Below are positions 26,879 to 35,214 of a stretch of 64,000 nt of DNA, piece by piece. The notes beneath the pieces were generated by a model, which did not search any database, was not told where the DNA came from, and saw only the letters and a list, made by a program, of their open reading frames with translations. Position 1 is the first letter of the stretch. The number at the start of each line of letters is the position of its first letter. Origin of the DNA: Longitalea luteola (GTDB lineage: Bacteria; Bacteroidota; Bacteroidia; Chitinophagales; Chitinophagaceae); contig NZ_JAFIQX010000002.1 of NCBI RefSeq assembly GCF_017356035.1, positions 744,001-808,000 on the forward strand, in the 5' to 3' direction. Position numbers and translations under genes: made by a program.

Positions 26879-28720
26879 ATGGCACATGAGGTAGAGCGGC
26901 ATACAGGCGAGGCCGCATTGATAGACGTTCACAATGGACACGGGCACGCTGAGCATGCACAATCGTTCTGGACTAAATACATTTTCAGCCAGGACCATAA
27001 AATGATAGCACGGCAATTTTTGATCACTGGCATGATATGGGCTATTATCGGGGCCGCCTTTTCGGTCCTGTTCCGGATACAGCTTGCATTTTCCGGCGAA
27101 CAATATCCTATATTAGAAACGCTGTTTGGCCACTGGGCCGCCGGTGGCACGATCAGTGCAGAGTTCTATTACGCCCTGGTAACCATGCACGGTACCATCA
27201 TGATCTTTTTTGTATTGACGGCCGGCCTGAGCGGCACCTTTGCCAACCTGCTTATTCCGCTGCAATGCGGCGCCCGCGATATGGCGTCGCCTTTATTGAA
27301 CATGCTGTCTTACTGGTTCTTTTTTGCAGCCAGCGTAGTGATGCTGAGCTCGCTGTTTTTGCAAACGGGTCCGGCCAGCGGTGGCTGGACCGCCTATCCA
27401 CCCCTGAGCGCCCTCGGCGATGCACAGCCCGGTTCACGCCAGGGAATGGACTATTGGCTTATCTCGCTCGGCTTATTTGTTGTAAGTACTTTGCTTGGCG
27501 GCATTAATTATATTTCCACTATTTTGAACCTGCGTACCAAAGGCATGACGATGATCCGCCTGCCATTAACGGTGTGGTCATTGTTCTTTACTGCTGTTTT
27601 AGGCCTGTTGGCATTCCCCGTTCTATTATCGGCTTTTATCCTCTTACTTTTCGACCGGCATATGGGCACCAGCTTTTACCTGAATGAGATCTTTATAGCC
27701 AATACCGGACAGGCTTTACCAAATGAAGGGGGCAACGCCATCTTATACCAGCACCTGTTCTGGTTCCTGGGGCATCCGGAAGTGTATATTGTGATACTAC
27801 CAGCCATGGGTATTGCATCGGAAGTGATCAGCGTCAATGCGCGGAAACCGATCTTTGGCTATTCAGCAATGGTAGGCTCCCTGTTTGCCATTGCCATATT
27901 ATCGTTCCTGGTATGGGCGCATCACATGTTCGTGTCGGGAATGAATCCTTTCCTGGGTTCTGTGTTCGTGCTGCTGACCCTGCTTATCGCTATTCCATCT
28001 GCTATAAAGGTCTTTAACTGGCTGGCTACATTATGGCGGGGAAATATTCGCTTTACCCCGGCCATGTTGTTTGCCATCGGGTTTGTAAGCATGTTTATTT
28101 CCGGTGGTCTTACCGGCATCTGGCTTGGGAATTCAACGATTGATATACATGTACATGATACCTACTTCGTTATTGCGCATTTTCACCTGGTAATGGGTGT
28201 GGCAGCCATGTTCGGCATGTTTGCCGGGATCTATCACTGGTTCCCGAAAATGTTTGGCCGGCATATGAACGCAACATTATCTTATATTCACTTTTGGATA
28301 ACACTGGTGGGCGCCTATTGCATCTTCTGGCCCATGCATTATTTAGGGCTTGCAGGTGTGCCACGGCGTTACTTCGACTATAGCCAATGGAATTCATTCA
28401 ATCATTTTGACGGCGTAAATAAGTTTATCACCATTGCATCAATAATTGTTTTTGCCATTCAGCTGCTTTTTGTATTCAACTTCTTTTATTCCATATTCAA
28501 GGGAAGAAGGGTAGGCACCATGAACCCGTGGCAGGCCAATACCCTGGAATGGACTACACCAATATTACCACCCCATGGCAACTGGGAAGGGGAGATCCCG
28601 GAAGTGCATCGCTGGGCCTATGATTATGATAAGGATGAAAGGTCTTTTATACCGCAGACGGAGCCGGTTGGGGATGCTGAGGGGGTGAAACATGAAGTAG
28701 GAAGTACGAAGGAAGTATGA
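26879..28720 (+). CDS. ctaD: Cytochrome c oxidase subunit I (heme-copper oxidase)
   Basis: 613 residues with twelve or more membrane helices. Metal ligands are visible: H104 (low-spin heme, TMHGTIMIFF), H299 and Y303 in HPEVYIVILP (Cu-B ligand and cross-linked Tyr), and H434/H436 in VIAHFHLVMG. This is the catalytic subunit that reduces oxygen and pumps protons. No subunit II, III or assembly gene adjoins it, so it stands alone here. The last residues (HEVGSTKEV) are encoded by the GAAGTAGGAAGTA word repeat that continues past the stop, so the natural C-terminus appears to have been altered by the repeat. Confidence 0.95.
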   Translation: MAHEVERHTGEAALIDVHNGHGHAEHAQSFWTKYIFSQDHKMIARQFLITGMIWAIIGAAFSVLFRIQLAFSGEQYPILETLFGHWAAGGTISAEFYYALVTMHGTIMIFFVLTAGLSGTFANLLIPLQCGARDMASPLLNMLSYWFFFAASVVMLSSLFLQTGPASGGWTAYPPLSALGDAQPGSRQGMDYWLISLGLFVVSTLLGGINYISTILNLRTKGMTMIRLPLTVWSLFFTAVLGLLAFPVLLSAFILLLFDRHMGTSFYLNEIFIANTGQALPNEGGNAILYQHLFWFLGHPEVYIVILPAMGIASEVISVNARKPIFGYSAMVGSLFAIAILSFLVWAHHMFVSGMNPFLGSVFVLLTLLIAIPSAIKVFNWLATLWRGNIRFTPAMLFAIGFVSMFISGGLTGIWLGNSTIDIHVHDTYFVIAHFHLVMGVAAMFGMFAGIYHWFPKMFGRHMNATLSYIHFWITLVGAYCIFWPMHYLGLAGVPRRYFDYSQWNSFNHFDGVNKFITIASIIVFAIQLLFVFNFFYSIFKGRRVGTMNPWQANTLEWTTPILPPHGNWEGEIPEVHRWAYDYDKDERSFIPQTEPVGDAEGVKHEVGSTKEV

Positions 28721-28856
28721 AGTAGGAAATACAATCCCGGGTGTAAGAAATAGGGAGTAAAAAGATCTGACTTTCTTCTCCCCATTTCTTGTTTAAATCA
28801 AACGTTTATAATCATTTTACAAAACATCATACTTCTTGCTTCCTGCCTCTTACTTT
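28691..28856. repeat. GAAGTAGGAAGTA words, inverted at the other end (convergent ctaD/gpmI)
   Basis: GAAGTAGGAAGTACGAAGGA-type words (28694-28731) face their approximate complement (CATACTTCTTGCTTCCTGCC, 28828-28847). The pair can form a long imperfect hairpin between the two convergent genes and probably terminates both. The first block lies inside the ctaD reading frame. Confidence 0.75.
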
Positions 28857-28915
28857 GCTTTGTTATAACCATATAAACCTGAAATTAAAGCAGGCTCGGA
28901 TAACAGCGCCTGTCT

Positions 28916-30439
28916 TTAAATCAAGACTTCGCCCGTCATTTCAGGAGGAATGGGCAGCCCCATCATGGAAAGGATGGTTGGTGCAATATCACCCAGCTTG
29001 CCGGGTTTTATGGTTCCTTTAAAGTTTTTATCTATGATGAACAATGGCACAAGGTTCATGGTATGTGCTGTATTGGGTGTACCGTCTTCATTGATGAGGT
29101 AATCAGCGTTACCATGATCGGCAGTCAGGAAGATCGTATAGCCATGTTCGAGCGCAGCAGTAACAACCCGCTCAACGCATTTGTCAACTGTTTCAACGGC
29201 TTTGATAGCAGCAGAGAAAACACCGGTATGGCCCACCATATCGGCATTGGCGAAGTTCAGGCAAATGAATTCAGCGGTTTCTTTTTCAATTTCCGGAACA
29301 ATAGCATCGGTTACTTCAACGGCGCTCATCTCTGGTTTCAGATCGTAGGTAGCTACTTTCGGGGAAGGGATCAATAAGCGGCGTTCCCCGTCAAACGGGG
29401 TTTCGCGACCCCCGCTGAAAAAGAAAGATACGTGGGGGTACTTCTCGGTTTCGGCTATACGTATTTGTTTCTTGCCATTATTGGCCAGGATCTCACCAAG
29501 CGTATTGTTCAGGTTGTCGTTCTCAAAAACCACTCCTACGTTTTTGAACGTCTTGTCGTATTCGGTCATGGTCGTATAGTTCAGCGACAATTTTTTCATG
29601 CCGAAATCGGGCATATCGGTTTGCGAAAGCACCTGGGTGATCTCGCGGCAGCGGTCGGTACGGAAATTAAAGCAAATGACTGCATCGCCCTCCTGGATGG
29701 TAGCCAGCGGTTTTTGATCGGCGCCAGAAATAATAGTTGGCTTTATAAATTCATCGGTAACGTTAGCCGCATACGATTGTTCAATAGCTTTCAGGGCATC
29801 GGTAGCTTTTTCGCCGATCCCATTCACCAATGCATCATAGGCAAGCTTTACGCGTTCCCAACGTTTATCGCGGTCCATGGCATAATAGCGGCCGCTTACA
29901 GAAGCAATTTTACCGGTGGTTTCGTTGAGGTGTCGTTGTAAGTCGGTCACATAACCCAGGCCGCTTTTGGGATCCGTATCGCGGCCATCGGTAAAAGCAT
30001 GGATGAACACATCCTGTACGCCTTCTTTGGCGCATAAAGTTACCAGTGCTTTCAGGTGATTGGTATGTGAGTGCACGCCCCCATCGCTCACCAGTCCAAT
30101 CAGGTGCAAAGGTTTTTTATTGTCTTTGCTGTAGCGGATGGCATTTAACAACACTTCATTTTTGAAGAAAGAACCATCGCGTACAGCTACATTGATCCGT
30201 TGTAATTCCTGGTACACAATGCGGCCTGCGCCCAGGTTCAGGTGGCCTACTTCGCTGTTGCCCATTTGGCCATCGGGTAGCCCTACCAATTCGCCGCAGG
30301 TAGTTAAGGTTGTGTTAGGATATTTTGCGTAAAGAGAGCTTACAAAAGGAGTATTGGCGTTTTGAATAGCATCTGAAGATTTAACCTTTCCGAGGCCCCA
30401 ACCGTCCATGATGACCAATATGGTCTTATTAGTTTGCAT
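28916..30439 (-). CDS. gpmI: 2,3-bisphosphoglycerate-independent phosphoglycerate mutase
   Basis: 507 residues from ATG 30439. D12 (MDGWGLG) and the phosphorylated serine S62 (GQMGNSEVGHLNLGAGR) match the canonical numbering of the enzyme. Other metal-site motifs are FTDGRDTDPKSG, NFRTDRCRE, NFANADMVGHTG and LTADHGNAD. It interconverts 3- and 2-phosphoglycerate in glycolysis and gluconeogenesis using two Mn2+ ions. It is a single gene with its own -7 element upstream. Confidence 0.97.
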   Translation of the reverse strand: MQTNKTILVIMDGWGLGKVKSSDAIQNANTPFVSSLYAKYPNTTLTTCGELVGLPDGQMGNSEVGHLNLGAGRIVYQELQRINVAVRDGSFFKNEVLLNAIRYSKDNKKPLHLIGLVSDGGVHSHTNHLKALVTLCAKEGVQDVFIHAFTDGRDTDPKSGLGYVTDLQRHLNETTGKIASVSGRYYAMDRDKRWERVKLAYDALVNGIGEKATDALKAIEQSYAANVTDEFIKPTIISGADQKPLATIQEGDAVICFNFRTDRCREITQVLSQTDMPDFGMKKLSLNYTTMTEYDKTFKNVGVVFENDNLNNTLGEILANNGKKQIRIAETEKYPHVSFFFSGGRETPFDGERRLLIPSPKVATYDLKPEMSAVEVTDAIVPEIEKETAEFICLNFANADMVGHTGVFSAAIKAVETVDKCVERVVTAALEHGYTIFLTADHGNADYLINEDGTPNTAHTMNLVPLFIIDKNFKGTIKPGKLGDIAPTILSMMGLPIPPEMTGEVLI

Positions 30440-30478
30440 ATAACGTAGTGATTGTGTTTGGTTTGTTACAGAAAGCTG

Positions 30479-30486
30479 CAAAGGTA
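30479..30486 (-). promoter_or_regulatory. -7 element for gpmI
   Basis: On the minus strand TACCTTTG fits TAnnTTTG. It predicts a leader of about 30 bases before ATG 30439. Confidence 0.5.
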
Positions 30487-30579
30487 ATGCAATGCTGCGG
30501 TAGTACTAATTTTTGGCAGCATTCTTACTTTGGCATATTTTTAGCGAATTTAGCGGTGAAAAGTAAAAATTGCACATTT

Positions 30580-30969
30580 ATGAAAAAGTATCTGGGATTT
30601 GCGATAGCAGCCATTTCGCTGGTCCTGGTGTCATTTTCACCCCTTTATTCTATTGACGACGTAGTAGCTGCTATGAAAACCGGCAACGCCACCCAATTAT
30701 CTAAGTATTTTGATAACCGGGTGGATCTTTCTCTGCCGGGTAAAAGCGACAATTACAGCAAAAGCCAGGCTGAAATGATCTTAAAAGACTTTTTTGCCAA
30801 CAACACTGTAAAGAACTTCGTAGTGAAACATAAAGGGGAGCAAAATGGTTCCCAGTTCTGCATCGGTTTACTGCAAACCAAAAATGGCAACTTCCGCACA
30901 AAATTCTTTATGAAGCAAAAGGGCGACCAGCAGGTTGTTCAGGAGCTCGGATTTGAGATCATGGAGTAG
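30580..30969 (+). CDS. Secreted small protein, DUF4783-like
   Basis: 129 residues from ATG 30580. A signal peptide (KYLGFAIAAISLVLVSFSP) is followed by a compact NTF2-like domain of about 105 residues: DDVVAAMKTGNATQLSKYFD, then FFANNTVKNFVVKHKGEQNG and QVVQELGFEIM. In Bacteroidota such proteins (DUF4783) are, as I recall, often found just before nadC, as here. It is likely periplasmic; its role is unknown. Confidence 0.82.
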   Translation: MKKYLGFAIAAISLVLVSFSPLYSIDDVVAAMKTGNATQLSKYFDNRVDLSLPGKSDNYSKSQAEMILKDFFANNTVKNFVVKHKGEQNGSQFCIGLLQTKNGNFRTKFFMKQKGDQQVVQELGFEIME

Positions 30970-31126
30970 GATCAACAGGCATCAGACCATTGGCAATCAG
31001 CAACAGGCCAGGGAAAAACGTCTTATGTGTGAGGTACCGGGTAAACCTGGTGCCTAAGTGATTTTTTGCCCATTGCGTATTGCCGCGCCCGAACGACTTT
31101 CAGGCGGTCGGGCATTGCCAATTGAT

Positions 31127-31134
31127 TACCTTTG
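31127..31134 (+). promoter_or_regulatory. -7 element directly at the nadC start
   Basis: TACCTTTG fits TAnnTTTG and ends four bases before the nadC ATG. Transcription from it would begin at or next to the start codon, giving a leaderless or nearly leaderless message. No TTG is seen at the normal -33 distance. Confidence 0.4.
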
Positions 31135-31138
31135 TGGT

Positions 31139-31993
31139 ATGCTTACATTCAATGAACAGCTCCATCATTTAATTGAATCTGCCTTGCAGGAAGATATCGG
31201 CGATGGCGATCATTCAACCCTGTCAGTTATTCCTGCAGATGCAAAAGGTAAAGCTGTGTTAAAGATCAAGCAGTCAGGCACCATAGCCGGTATGCAGGTG
31301 GCTGATGCTATTTTCAGATACAAGGAGCCTTCCGCCCGTTTTATCGCTTTTAAAAAAGACGGCGATTATATGGAAGCAGGTGAAAACGCTTTTGAAGTGA
31401 TCGCTTCCATTCATACCATACTGCAATGCGAACGGCTGGTGTTGAACTGTATGCAGCGGATGAGCGGTATTGCCACCCTTACCCGTTCTTATACCGACCG
31501 GCTAAAAGGATATGCCACCCGTTTGCTGGATACCCGTAAAACAACGCCCGGTTTTCGTTTACTCGAAAAAGAAGCTGTACGCATCGGCGGCGGCCATAAC
31601 CACCGCATGGGGTTGTACGATATGATCATGCTGAAAGATAACCACATCGATTATTGCGGCGGGTTGGAGAAGGCCATTGAAAGAGCTTATACCTATGTAA
31701 AGGAGGTTAAGCCCGGGCTGAAAATTGAAGTGGAAACCCGCAGCCTCGATGATGTAAAGAAAGTAGTAGCGTTTGGTAAGGTAGACCGCATTATGCTGGA
31801 TAACTTTACGCCGGAGATGCTTTCACAGGCTTTGAAAATAATAAACAATCGGTTTGAAACAGAAGCCAGCGGCGGCATTACGCTGGATAATATTACCGAT
31901 TTTGCCGCCACCGGCGTAGATTATGTAAGTGTTGGGGCGCTTATTCACCAGGCGGCGAGCTTGGATCTAAGTCTTAAGGCTGTGATTGTTTAA
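31139..31993 (+). CDS. nadC: Nicotinate-nucleotide pyrophosphorylase (carboxylating)
   Basis: 284 residues from ATG 31139, the normal length; the open frame begins further upstream but the family starts here (LIESALQEDIGDGDHSTLS). Substrate-binding motifs are RMSGIATLT, LDTRKTTPGFRLLEK, RIGGGHNHRMGLYDMIMLKD and the final ASGGITLDNI and YVSVGALIH loops. It makes nicotinate mononucleotide from quinolinate and PRPP in NAD synthesis. Tryptophan 2,3-dioxygenase, which begins the route from tryptophan to quinolinate, is encoded 7 kb downstream. Confidence 0.96.
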   Translation: MLTFNEQLHHLIESALQEDIGDGDHSTLSVIPADAKGKAVLKIKQSGTIAGMQVADAIFRYKEPSARFIAFKKDGDYMEAGENAFEVIASIHTILQCERLVLNCMQRMSGIATLTRSYTDRLKGYATRLLDTRKTTPGFRLLEKEAVRIGGGHNHRMGLYDMIMLKDNHIDYCGGLEKAIERAYTYVKEVKPGLKIEVETRSLDDVKKVVAFGKVDRIMLDNFTPEMLSQALKIINNRFETEASGGITLDNITDFAATGVDYVSVGALIHQAASLDLSLKAVIV

Positions 31994-32065
31994 TGGCAAT
32001 TGCGAAGGCGATCGATATGATAATTGTGCAGCGCCTCAGTTATTAACTTCAAATTTTGAGCTATT

Positions 32066-32126
32066 CACCATTGACCATTCACCATTCACCATTGACCATT
32101 GACCATTGACCACTGACCACTGACCA
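32066..32126. repeat. 7-bp tandem repeat (ACCATTG/ACCATTC/ACCACTG)
   Basis: About eight to nine units of a 7-base word fill the gap between nadC and the SUI1 gene. The same word family, with an inverted partner, returns at 51971-52018. Confidence 0.85.
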
Positions 32127-32147
32127 ACTCAAAAAAGTAATGAAGCG

Positions 32148-32492
32148 ATGAGCAAAAAGAATAAATCTGATAACCGGGGTTTCGTATACAGTACCGATCC
32201 GAATTTCAAATTTGAAGAAGAGCAGAACGCTGTGCAAACCCTGGCGCCCGAGCACCAGAAATTGCGGGTATGGTTAGATACCAAACAACGCGCTGGTAAA
32301 GCAGTTACATTGATCACCGGTTTTATTGGTACCACTGATGACCTGGAAGACCTGGGCAAAAAGCTGAAGAATTATTGCGGCACCGGCGGTTCGGCCAAGG
32401 ATGGGGAAATAATCATCCAGGGCGATCAGCGCGAGAAAGTAATGCAGTGGTTGTTGAAGAATGGATATAAGAATAGTAAGAAAGCGGGCTGA
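32148..32492 (+). CDS. SUI1/eIF1-family translation factor (YciH-like)
   Basis: 114 residues. The C-terminal 75 residues are a typical SUI1 domain: KAVTLITGFIGTTDDLEDLG, LKNYCGTGGSAKDGEIIIQG and REKVMQWLLKNGYKNSKKAG. The N-terminal 35 residues are a polar tail. Eukaryotic eIF1 guards start-codon choice; bacterial relatives (YciH) influence initiation but are not essential. It is a cytoplasmic, single gene. Confidence 0.92.
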   Translation: MSKKNKSDNRGFVYSTDPNFKFEEEQNAVQTLAPEHQKLRVWLDTKQRAGKAVTLITGFIGTTDDLEDLGKKLKNYCGTGGSAKDGEIIIQGDQREKVMQWLLKNGYKNSKKAG

Positions 32493-32530
32493 GTCAATAG
32501 GCAATAAGCAATGGACAATTGACAATATCG
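32493..32530. repeat. CAATAGGCAATAAGCAAT words
   Basis: A short cluster of CAAT-containing words begins at the SUI1 stop codon and runs toward the next small gene. The complementary words reappear at 32843-32906. Confidence 0.65.
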
Positions 32531-32549
32531 TAAACCCTAATCCCTACAC

Positions 32550-32771
32550 ATGTTCGAGATTTTTCTTTTTTATTTAGGCGTGATCTTCACGCTGATCATG
32601 CTTGTGTTATTCGGCTTTTTGGTAATGTATATGGTGATCTCCTTAAAATTGCTAAGAGTCAGTAATAAAGAAGATAATATAAATAAAAAGCAAAGTGCAC
32701 AAAGATCATTATTGCTCTCTGTCTCAGGTATGGTACTCCTGTTTTTTCTATGGATGATTATAATATTTTAA
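32550..32771 (+). CDS. Small two-helix membrane protein (73 residues)
   Basis: The protein has a hydrophobic segment at about 4-34, a short charged loop (RVSNKEDNINKKQSAQRS) and a second hydrophobic segment at about 53-73. It lies 57 bases after the SUI1 gene on the same strand and 30 bases before a strong hairpin. No family is recognised. The clean two-helix layout and its position before a terminator favour a real gene. Confidence 0.6.
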   Translation: MFEIFLFYLGVIFTLIMLVLFGFLVMYMVISLKLLRVSNKEDNINKKQSAQRSLLLSVSGMVLLFFLWMIIIF

Positions 32772-32800
32772 GTTAAGTTTTTTTATAGGCTTTATATAAT

Positions 32801-32841
32801 GCAAAAGGATCGCCACATTTCTAATGTCGCGATCCTTTTGC
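32801..32841. terminator. Bidirectional terminator hairpin
   Basis: GCAAAAGGATCGC (32801-32813) pairs perfectly with GCGATCCTTTTGC (32829-32841); inner bases ACAT/ATGT can extend it. It lies between the convergent small membrane protein gene and icd. Confidence 0.75.
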
Positions 32842-32842
32842 T

Positions 32843-32906
32843 TATTGTCAATTGCCTGTTGTCCTTTGTCTGTTGTGTATTGTCTATTGCCTGTTGCCTA
32901 TTGATT
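32843..32906. repeat. TTGTCTATTGCC words at the icd 3' end
   Basis: Words such as TTGTCAATTGCC, TGTTGTC and TTGTCTATTGCC are reiterated up to the icd stop codon, which itself lies inside the pattern. They complement the words at 32493-32530. Confidence 0.7.
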
Positions 32907-34356
32907 ACTGTCCGGCCGCAGAACTATACGATTTCTTATCACCCCACATGTTCAGTAATTCAAGAGAAGCGATCTTGAAGTCACCACTTAAACTAACATA
33001 CAGGCCTATTACATCCTGCTGGTTCAGCGGATAATTATCAATGCTTTCGAAACGCACATTGTATTGGTTCACCAGGTTCGTGTAAACAGATCCGGTAGGC
33101 CATACCTGGGTACCCCGGTTGCTGATGTTAATGAGGTTGAATTTCACGCCCGCATGACGCTGGCATTTTTTAGCAATAGCGTCTGGCTGCTCATTACTTT
33201 CAATGAACATATCAACACCGATGATCTTTTCATTCTCAATTTCTTTCGACTCCAGCATGGTATTCCTTTCAAGCTTCAAAGGTGTAGGCGTGCCCGGTTT
33301 ATTGGCTAATAATTCCTTGGCGTTCAGCTCAGGCGTTTTACCAAAGTTGCTGATGATGGCATCGGCAAACTGGGTGGTATTAAGGCTTGGCTTGGTTTTA
33401 TCGCCGAAATCACCGGTGTGTATGCCCTGCTCTAGCGTATACAGCAGTGCATTTTCGATCACAGCTGCATTTTCTGTAAGGCCCAGGTGACGAAGCATAG
33501 CAAAGCCACTTAATAACAATGCGGTCGGGTTGGCAATGTTTTTACCGGCGATATCTGGCGCCGTACCATGCACCGCTTCGAAAATACAAATGTGATCGCC
33601 GATGTTGGCGCTGGGCGCAAATCCCAATCCGCCTACCAGGCCCGCACAGAGGTCAGATACGATGTCGCCCTGCAGGTTGGTCAACACCACCACATCAAAG
33701 GTATCGGGGCGGGTAACCAGTTTCATACACAGGTCATCAACGATGATATCATCTGCTTTTAATTCAGGATATTCTTTCGCTACTTCATAAAAACATTCCA
33801 GGAACAGTCCATCGGTAATTTTCATGATGTTTGCCTTATGACCACAGGTTATGCGGCGGGCATTCTTCTGGCGGGCCATTTCAAATGCATACCTGATCAC
33901 CTGTAAACTACCCGGGCGGGTAATGAAGCGGCGGCTCAATGCCACGTCGTGTGTAAGCATATGTTCAATGCCACCGTATGTATCTTCAATATTTTCACGA
34001 ACTACTGTAATGTCGATGGGAATGCCTGCTTTTGAGAAAACCGTATCAACACCGTGCAGGGTTTGAAAAACGCGTTTGTTGGCGTAGGTATTCCAGGTTT
34101 TGCGGGCAGTAACGTTTACGCTTTTAACACCCTTGCCTTTAGGCGTTTCCATGGGGCCTTTGAACAATATACCGAGCCGCTCAATGGTTTGCTGGGCTTC
34201 GGGCGTCATACCATTAGAAAAACCTTTATCGAATACCCATTTGCCCATATCTACCATTTCGTATTCAAGGGGCACTTTATTGGCATCAAAAATTTTTAAA
34301 ACGGCACTCATGATCTCGGGTCCTATGCCGTCGCCTTTAGCCACTGCAATTTTCAT
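32905..34356 (-). CDS. icd: Isocitrate dehydrogenase (NADP-type, long form)
   Basis: 483 residues. The isocitrate/isopropylmalate dehydrogenase fold is marked by AVAKGDGIGPEIM, TVVRENIEDTYGGIEH, the metal-binding NLQGDIVSDLCAGLVGGLG and the cofactor region EAVHGTAPDIAGKNIANPTA. A C-terminal extension of about 140 residues after the core matches the long, Thermus-type enzymes. It oxidises isocitrate to 2-oxoglutarate in the citric acid cycle. NAD or NADP preference is not certain by eye. It is a single gene, convergent with the small membrane-protein gene. Confidence 0.92.
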   Translation of the reverse strand: MKIAVAKGDGIGPEIMSAVLKIFDANKVPLEYEMVDMGKWVFDKGFSNGMTPEAQQTIERLGILFKGPMETPKGKGVKSVNVTARKTWNTYANKRVFQTLHGVDTVFSKAGIPIDITVVRENIEDTYGGIEHMLTHDVALSRRFITRPGSLQVIRYAFEMARQKNARRITCGHKANIMKITDGLFLECFYEVAKEYPELKADDIIVDDLCMKLVTRPDTFDVVVLTNLQGDIVSDLCAGLVGGLGFAPSANIGDHICIFEAVHGTAPDIAGKNIANPTALLLSGFAMLRHLGLTENAAVIENALLYTLEQGIHTGDFGDKTKPSLNTTQFADAIISNFGKTPELNAKELLANKPGTPTPLKLERNTMLESKEIENEKIIGVDMFIESNEQPDAIAKKCQRHAGVKFNLINISNRGTQVWPTGSVYTNLVNQYNVRFESIDNYPLNQQDVIGLYVSLSGDFKIASLELLNMWGDKKSYSSAAGQ

Positions 34357-34601
34357 GTGTATTTAGTTTTTGTTTTTACAATTAAAGCCATGCTAACTGG
34401 TCGCAATAACCATGAAATTATTACATGTTAATAATGAATTGGTTATCGCAAAAGTTCCATATTATGATATTAATTTCTGGCCGATGTGAATAAATCCGGG
34501 GCAAAATTAGCTATAAACCCCACAATTCATATTAAAACGTGAATAATTGCTATGGCTGGCTTTTATTTTTGACTATCTTTAAATTCCAAACTGATAGCGT
34601 A
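34357..34601. other. Intergenic region between divergent icd and apaG
   Basis: No gene is visible. The apaG -7 element (TATTTTTG) lies at 34564-34571, with a TTG at 34547-34549 that is somewhat too close for a normal -33 box. No clear icd promoter was found. Confidence 0.4.
34564..34571 (+). promoter_or_regulatory. -7 element for apaG
   Basis: TATTTTTG matches TAnnTTTG exactly. The leader to ATG 34602 would be about 25 bases. Confidence 0.5.
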
Positions 34602-34988
34602 ATGGTTTCAAAGATTTCCGAAGGCATTGAAATAAGTGTCGAAACGTTTTACCAGCCCGATTATTCCAACCCTGTATCGGGAGAATATATGTTTGCCTAT
34701 CGGATAACTATTGAAAACCACAATAACTTTCCGGTTAAACTGCATCGCCGTCACTGGTATATCATCGACAGCAATGGCACCAACCGCGAGGTGGAAGGAG
34801 AAGGCGTGGTAGGTGTTCAACCCACGCTGCAACCTGGCGAACGTTATCAATATGTAAGTGGTTGCAACCTGCGCAGCGAAATGGGTAAAATGCATGGCAC
34901 CTACCTGATGGAGAACCTGCTGAATAAAACTTCGTTTGATGTAAATATTCCGGTATTCGAAATGATCGTTCCGTTTAAAATGAACTAG
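34602..34988 (+). CDS. apaG: ApaG-domain protein
   Basis: 128 residues from ATG 34602, the exact length of the ApaG family; the promoter position excludes the longer frame. It is a single fibronectin-like beta-sandwich: YMFAYRITIENHNNFPVKLH, HWYIIDSNG, GEGVVGVQPTLQPGERYQYV, GTYLMEN and VNIPVFEMIVPF. ApaG is linked to cobalt and magnesium tolerance in enterobacteria; its molecular role remains unclear. It is cytoplasmic and monocistronic here. Confidence 0.92.
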   Translation: MVSKISEGIEISVETFYQPDYSNPVSGEYMFAYRITIENHNNFPVKLHRRHWYIIDSNGTNREVEGEGVVGVQPTLQPGERYQYVSGCNLRSEMGKMHGTYLMENLLNKTSFDVNIPVFEMIVPFKMN

Positions 34989-35080
34989 GGCGCAATGCGC
35001 AGTTGGTGAGTTAACCAGTTGGCAATTTCAAAACTCACGCACAATGGCAAAGTCCCGATAATTAGAAATACTTACTTATA

Positions 35081-35113
35081 GAAAAGTCATCCGGATCATC
35101 CGGATGACTTTTC
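35081..35113. terminator. 15-bp perfect hairpin between convergent apaG and the peptide transporter gene
   Basis: GAAAAGTCATCCGGA pairs with TCCGGATGACTTTTC around a three-base loop. The A/T-rich ends allow function in both directions. Confidence 0.75.
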
Positions 35114-35214
35114 GTATTTATCAACTATTTAAATTTTTTAAAGTATGCGAACAGTCGCAGGCTTTTAAGCTTGTGATTCCCTTATCAACCAGTCAACTTA
35201 TCAACTAGTCAACT

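Noticed and set aside
28789-29022. 77-codon plus-strand frame at the gpmI 3' end
   Set aside because: It crosses the repeat hairpin and overlaps the gpmI coding end on the other strand.
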